Shown here piece by piece: positions 58,802-64,000 of a stretch of DNA of 64,000 nt. The stretch's first letter is position 1, and every line of letters begins with the position of its first letter. The stretch spans positions 1,590,001 through 1,654,000 of the forward strand of contig CM049403.1 of assembly GCA_026929865.2 (NCBI GenBank). The letters run 5' to 3'. The notes under the pieces are model-generated. The model saw only the letters and a list, made by a program, of their open reading frames with translations. It searched no databases and was not told the origin of the DNA. The position numbers were made by a program, and so were the translations under genes. The stretch comes from Hyperoplus lanceolatus. Taxonomy: Eukaryota; Chordata; Actinopteri; Uranoscopiformes; Ammodytidae.

Positions 58802-60438
58802 TGTTGCAATCATCCACTCCTCTCTTACTACTGGAACTGTCCCTACATCCTTCAAAACTGCTGCCATCACCCCAATTCTAAAAAAAAACCTGGTGCAGAC
58901 CCCTCCAACTTCAACAACTTCCGTCCTATATCAAATCTGCCCTTCATCTCCAAAATCCTGGAAAAGACAGTTGCCTCCCAACTCCATTTTCACCTATCTG
59001 ACAATTACCTTTATGAACAGTTCCAGTCCGGATTCCACCCACTCTATAGCACTGAAACAGCACTTATAAAGATCACCAACGACCTCCTTATGTCAGCTGA
59101 TTCTGGACTATTCACCATCCTCATCCTCCTGGACCTGAGTGCAGCCTTTGATACCATCTGTCACACCACGCTCCTCAACAGGCTATCCTCCATTGGCATC
59201 ACCGACACTCCGTTTGACTGGTTCACTTCTTATCTTTCTGGCCGTACTAAATTTGTCCAAATTAAGTCTTTTAAATCCATCCCCTCCCCCGTCACCTCAG
59301 GTGTTCCCCAGAGGGCTCTGTCCTAGGGCCCCTACTCTTCATCATTTACCTCCTTCCCCTCGGCAATATCTTCCGCAAATTTGACATTCATTTCCATTGC
59401 TATGCTGCTGACACCCAGCTCTACCTCTCCACCAAGCCCTCGTCCACTCTCCCGCCCACTTCCCTTACTGATTCTGTACAAGCCCATTGGGCTTCGCTCC
59501 CTCCTTGAACCATTAATTGTTAATGTGTGCTAAATAAATTTAAAAAAAAATTAAAAAAATGATTGCATCTCTGAAATAAAAACCTGGCTCACCTGCAACT
59601 TTCTCAAACTTAACAGCAATAAAAAGGTTCTCCTCATCGGCACCAAATTAACCCAGACAAAACCTGACAGCTTTTCCATAACTATCGATAACACTTCAGT
59701 TAATAACATCACCAGGTCTGCCTATTACCATCTACGCAACATCAACCGCCTCCGCCCATCCCTTACACCCCATAGCACAGCCATCCTTGTTCACACCCTG
59801 GTCACTTCCCGCATCGATTACTGTAACTCCCTCCTCTTTGGTCTCCCCCTCAAGTCCATCCGCAAACTCCAACTGGTCCAGAACTCTGCTGCTCGCATCA
59901 TCACCAGAACCCCCTCCATTAATCACATCACTCCTGTCCTTCAGCAGCTTCACTGGCTCCCGGTCAAAACCCGCATCGATTTCAAGATTCTGCTCCTCAC
60001 CTTCAAGGCCCTCCACAACCTCGCCCCTCCATACATCTGTGAACTTCTGCACACCAACACACCCACCCGCACTCTCTGATCCTCCTCTTCCATTCAACTA
60101 ACTGTACCACCCACCCGCCTGGTCACCATGGGGTCCAGGGCATTCAGCCGATCTGCCCCCCACCTCTGGAACACCCTCCCATCTGACATCCGTAACTCTG
60201 ACACTCTCTCCACTTTTAAGTCCCGTCTAAAAACACATCTTTTTAAACTGACATATTCAATCTAGTTTATTGTCTCCCACCCATTTCACCCCACTTGTGT
60301 AAATTGTTTCAATGTATCTTTTTCTTGTGTTTTTTATGATTGTTGATTTTGTTTTTTAAACACTGCCCTGTAAGGTGACCTTGAGTGCTATGAAAGGCGC
60401 CCTCAAATAAAATGAATTATTAAAATTATTATTATTAT
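58802..60438 (+). mobile_element. L2-like LINE, same family as 9100-11103
   Basis: 5-bp target duplication TACAT (58797-58801, 60439-60443). It starts within the RT ([12 protein letters not shown]) and keeps [30 protein letters not shown] and a frameshifted GVPQ..LGP. The catalytic word is YAADTQLY instead of YADD. A region corresponding to 10330-10410 of the first copy is deleted. The 3' end is GAAAGGCGCCCTCAAATAAAATGAATTATT then (TTA)n. It contains an 86-bp retroposon at 59474. Confidence 0.9.
59474..59559 (+). mobile_element. 86-bp 5'-truncated retroposon tail
   Basis: Flanked by TGATT on both sides (59469-59473, 59560-59564), ending TAAATAAATTTAAAAAAAAA. The first LINE copy has uninterrupted ACTGATTGCATC here. 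It looks like the last bases of another LINE or SINE. Confidence 0.75.
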
Positions 60439-60690
60439 TACATGAAGCCATCTTCACCACATGGAGCAACATTCCCACCAACCTACTAGAAATACTCACA
60501 TCAAGCATGCCTAAATGAATCCTTGAGGTGATCCACAAGAACGGTGGTCCTACCCACTACTGAGTCCTTTTTTTAAACTTTTTGTTTGCGTTTTTGAGTT
60601 TTTAAGGCTATGGTCTTAAACTCTTGATCAGCTGATGAACAGCCTGTTTGAGATTAAATTCAGTTTAAATTCAGTTTTCAATTAATTGCT

Positions 60691-61354
60691 TACCGTATTT
60701 TCACTACTATAAGGCGCACTTAAAAGCCTTTAATTTTCTCAAAAAACGACAGTGCACCTTATAATCCGGAGCGCCTTATATATGGATCAATTGGTTAATT
60801 GGTTGATCCATACTGGTTGTACACAACGCTCAAGGCGCTCTGTCAAAATGTTTCAGTATGAAAAAACAATAAAAACAATTTAATAATAATAAAATGTTCC
60901 AGTATGACTGGTAAACTACAAAGCCGCACCGCTTGCAGCATTACGGCTACCGTAATGTAGTTTTATACGGAAGTTGAACAATTTCGAGAGTTACTATATT
61001 GTGAATGCACTAACGTTTGATTTAGTGGTATCAGACTAACCCTAACCCTTTCTTTTACTACGTGTTTACTGAATAAGGGAAAAGTTCCCCTCCACGTTTG
61101 GGAGAAGAGTGAACAAGGCTGGGAGATATTGTTAATATGCACATTAACGTTTGAACATCGTTACCATGGGAGTTAGTTGTCAGAACGCTTAATAAAGTTT
61201 GACTTTATCTGACTGTTTTGTTGACATTCCCTTTAGCACAGCTCCATCTAGTGGATGCATAACGCAACCCCAGTCAAACGTTTGTTTGACTGCAGTATCT
61301 TCTATTCTATGCGCCTTATAATCCGGTGCGCCTTATAGTGCGGAAAATACGGTA
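60691..61354. mobile_element. MITE with TACCGTATTTTC termini
   Basis: Left TACCGTATTTTCACTACTAT, right CTTATAGTGCGGAAAATACGGTA, nearly exact inverted ends. Subterminal GCGCCTTATA words occur on both sides, and a CTAACCCTAACCC word sits inside at about 61039. If the outer TA is the target, it fits a TA-duplicating class. No ORF. Confidence 0.75.
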
Positions 61355-61526
61355 CTTGTACCTGTTAGCATTTTGAAGCTCGACTTACAACTTGGTTATG
61401 ATCAACCACCGCAAAATTCAAATACTTTTTTGTAACGGTATGCTCTAGTACGGCATACCCTTTCCTCAATGAGCCCTGGCACAACCTTTCCAGAATTTCC
61501 TCTGGTTTTCACCACTTTCCATACAA

Positions 61527-62140
61527 CAGTCAAAACCAAAATTATTCATACCCCTGGGAAATTTTGACTTGAAGTAACTTTTATGAAACCAGCAATCTTT
61601 TTCTTGATTGGAAATGACACAGGCTTCTCCCAAAAGATAATAAGACAATGTACAAGAGGCATCATTGTGGAATTTTTTTTTCCAGCTTTTATTAACATTT
61701 GAACAAAAATTGGCATGGTCAAAATTATTCATACCCTTCTCAATAGTCAATAGAAAAGCCTTTATTGGCTATTACAGCAATCAAACGCTTCCTATAATTG
61801 CTGGCCAGCTTTTTGCATCTCTCCACTGGTATTTTTTCCCATTCATCTTTGGCAATGAGCTCCAACTCTTTCAGGTTGGAGGGTCTCCTTGCCATCACCC
61901 TGACCTTTAGCTCCCTCCACTGATTCTCAATTAGATTCAAGTCAGGACTCTGGCTTGGCCACTTTAAAACGTTAATGTGTTTGTCCGCTAACCATTTCTT
62001 CCCCATTTTTGCTGTGTGTTTTGGGTCGTTGGGTCGTCCTGCTGAAATGTCCTGGCCAGTACAGGTGTCACTTTTGGCTTCCGACCACGTCTTTCCACAG
62101 CTTCCGACCACGATTTTCCACAGTGCTGAACGTCTTGTTT
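61527..62140 (-). mobile_element. Tc1 element, C-terminal part
   Basis: Terminus CAGTCAAAACCAAAATTATT at 61527. The - frame 62111-61740 encodes [19 protein letters not shown] (second catalytic Asp), [17 protein letters not shown] (Glu) and the end of the transposase ([10 protein letters not shown]). N-terminal half and other terminus missing. Confidence 0.85.
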
Positions 62141-62365
62141 CACTGGCACCAAAGTCGGATTTATGGTGCCAGTGATAACCGAACCAAATTATAAAATAAA
62201 GCTATTCCTTCCTCCCTCTGCCTATCTTTCCCTCTCCACTGCACACTCAGTCACTATTATCTATGCTTAAAGGAAGCAGGATTATAACCTCATTTAGCAC
62301 ATTATTTTTAAATATTTTATCTAATTTTTATTTATTTTTTCTCCCCATCTAATTTTGACGATTTT

Positions 62366-62394
62366 TAACCCTAACCCTAACCCTAACCCTAACC
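62366..62394. repeat. short telomere-like repeat, four CCCTAA units
   Basis: TTAACCCTAACCCTAACCCT and one more unit, inside AT-rich sequence; an interstitial telomere-type tract. Confidence 0.9.
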
Positions 62395-63174
62395 TTTTAA
62401 ATTTATTTTATGCAGTGTTTTCCGTAAGCGCCGGCCGCCGGCTAAATGGCCGTACACGAAAGCATTTCCAGCCGGCTACTCTTCCACCTCACCTCCACAA
62501 AATTTCTCTTTCCACTTTCGTCGGTCGCATAAACTTTAAACTGCGTTCTCGTGTTATAGCCTACTGTTAGTGTTCAGAGGTGAAAAATATTTTATAATTT
62601 CGATTTTTTTTAAGAACACAAAAACACAACGGAAAAAGTGAACACACAAGCAAAAGACAAAACGAAATAAACAACTAACATGGCGTACTGTACTTAAAAG
62701 GTTTCTATAAAGGCAAATGTTAAGCAAAAAATAAAAAGTCAAAAAAGTGTCATGAAGGTCACTTCAGCGCTGCTATATTGTTGAGGAAAGGCTGCCATAT
62801 CTGTTTCTACTTTTCCTGAAATCTCATAACGGATTTTTTTCATAAGGGAGAGTGGGATGAGTTGTGCCACTTTTTACTCAATAAAACTTCAAAATGAGGC
62901 CTTGAAAGTAATGTCTCCAACTAAAATCGATGTATATTTCAGGATGTGGTGCATCGCTGGTAACAATAACTTTGGATCTGAAATAAACTGTTTAGGAAAT
63001 ATAGCTTTCAGAAAAAAATGTTTTGTCTCGTGGCACAACTTGGCGCGGTGCGGGTAAGTTGTGCCTTTGGAGAGAATACCGTCGGGTAAATTGTGCCATA
63101 AATATATATTTCATAAACTGTAATGCTACATAAAAGCAAGACAAATTAATTTTGCACAAATCACCTCAACCCCT
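62395..63174. other. no gene; repeat words
   Basis: 62415-62480 (GTGTTTTCCGTAAGCGCCGG, GCCGGCTAAATGGC) and 62850-63110 (GAGTGGGATGAGTTGTGCC, GGTAAGTTGTGCC) match the style of dispersed fish repeats. Termini not resolved. Confidence 0.4.
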
Positions 63175-63723
63175 AGCCTGGCATTCCCAGACCTGCCACT
63201 AGGCGCTGGCAAATTAAATTTGCTGCGCGTGTTGGTCTGGACACGCTCCGTTGAAGCTTTATCAAGAAAACCAGAAATCTGGCTATGGTTTCAATTGGTT
63301 CTATCTAATATGGGCGTGCCAGAGCCCCTTATATGGTACTCTGGGGAGGACGTAACCGGATGACGTGCATGCGACGTCGAAGCCGTGATAGTAAACATCA
63401 AAGATGTCTGCGGATATGTTGTGTGAGTTTGAGACTGCTTTGGCCTCGACCCTTAACGATTTGGAAGACGGCACTCAAATCTTTCATTAGCAAGTAAGTG
63501 GAATGTTCTGTTTTGCCGACCGACAACGGCAAACGTTTAATTTAACAGTTTAACAGCTGTTCGCTAAACGAAAGGGGCTTACGTCACCTTGTGCATCGCT
63601 CTGATTGGTTGTAGTGCTATCCAACTGCGTGCAGTGGCATTTGAAATGCACGAGTAGGAAATTACTATTGATCGTGGCCAGACCCTCTATCGTTCAAGAT
63701 ATCAGGGTCTGGATTTCCAGGCT
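63175..63723. mobile_element. MULE-like MITE, copy B (549 bp)
   Basis: Ends AGCCTGGCATTCCCAGAC and GTCTGGATTTCCAGGCT. Colinear with 49703-50249 (CACTAGGCGCTGGCAAATTA, AACATCAAAGATG, CTGATTGGTTGTAGTGCTAT). The flanks ACCTCAACCCC / ACCCAACCCC form an imperfect 10-bp duplication. Confidence 0.8.
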
Positions 63724-64000
63724 ACCCAACCCCAGCATTTTGGAAAAACTAGCATGATGCAGCAGTTGAGGGCTAACATTGTGCTAATTGTATGGACTCA
63801 AAGTGTAGCATATACACATACACACTAAAACATGTGTCAAATGTTTTCAAACGTGTCTATAATTGTTCAGACACAAAAGTCAAAAAACCTCGATCAGAGA
63901 AATGTTACTTTGAAAGGCAAAACATATTTTTTTGAGCTTTAATGGGCTTACGGCCTCCACACACATCCTACCTCTACTGCGCGTCTACCTCGCGTCTGCG
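63724..64000. other. no gene seen
   Basis: Short flank to the window end; no ORF, repeat terminus or splice signal recognised. Confidence 0.4.

Larger units (their letters stand above)
58540..60560 (+). mobile_element. degraded Tc1 transposase split by a LINE
   Basis: 58605-58800 encodes [39 protein letters not shown] (second Asp and Glu blocks). After the LINE, 60441-60560 encodes WSNIPTNLLEILTSSMPK and VIHKNGGPTHY, the Tc1 C-terminus. Removing the LINE reunites the two in order. N-terminus and termini not seen. Confidence 0.85.

Overview
This is a vertebrate nuclear window, almost certainly from a teleost fish. The coding pieces have GT/AG introns. The repeats are families typical of fish: L2-like LINEs ending in (TTA)n, L1/Tx1-like LINEs, many Tc1/mariner copies, hAT and PIF/Harbinger MITEs, MITEs flanked by TTAA, and long GT, TATC and TA microsatellites. 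I see no prokaryotic feature, rRNA, tRNA, CRISPR array or retroviral element.

Host-like genes are few. At 1.5-3.8 kb on + lies an intact four-exon gene of a fish-expanded uncharacterised family (SAMD3-like, N-terminal PB1-like region). At 8.1-8.3 kb on - is one exon of a P2X7-like intracellular cysteine domain. At 38.7-39.7 kb on - is a three-exon gene of another fish multi-copy family of unknown function. At 41.8-42.6 kb on - are the last two exons of a gene I do not recognise. At 48.2-49.0 kb on - are the last two exons of a class II cytokine receptor (CRFB/IL10RB-like), covering the transmembrane segment, box1-like motif and C-terminus. A weaker - strand gene model (25.5 to 19.7 kb) and some coding-like scraps (6.5, 43.1 kb) are also noted.

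Layout: 0-1.4 kb, two truncated LINE copies in tandem; 1.5-4.3 kb, the SAMD3-like gene; 4.8-5.7 kb, a TTAA MITE; 8.8-11.9 kb, a 1.1 kb palindrome split by an L2-like LINE; 12-15.7 kb, Tc1 fragments, MITEs and GT-rich tandem repeats; 16-18 kb, a foldback Tc1 inside a TATC microsatellite; 19-25.5 kb, a hAT and a Harbinger MITE; 26.1-28.8 kb, a 3-bp-TSD MITE holding a hAT; 30-36.8 kb, an L1-like LINE holding a Tc1, which holds a TTAA MITE, which holds a hAT; 36.8-44 kb, two unknown genes, TTAA MITE halves and a perfect hairpin; 44.2-45.9 kb, an L2-like LINE; 47.5-49 kb, the cytokine receptor with a MITE in its 3' UTR; 49.3-54.3 kb, a MULE-like MITE within a hAT remnant, a second foldback Tc1 and an inverted L1; 55.4-57.3 kb, a TTAA MITE and a hAT; 58.5-60.6 kb, an L2-like LINE inside a Tc1; 60.7-64 kb, MITEs, a Tc1, a short telomere-like repeat and a second MULE-like MITE.

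Many target-site duplications can be read directly, so much of the insertion order can be rebuilt. I found no operon or defence-type system. The most unusual material is the four-level nested stack, the two foldback Tc1 elements, the 927-931 bp TTAA MITE family that may carry a captured 5' exon, the two unknown multi-exon genes, and a perfect 38-bp hairpin flanked by TTAA.
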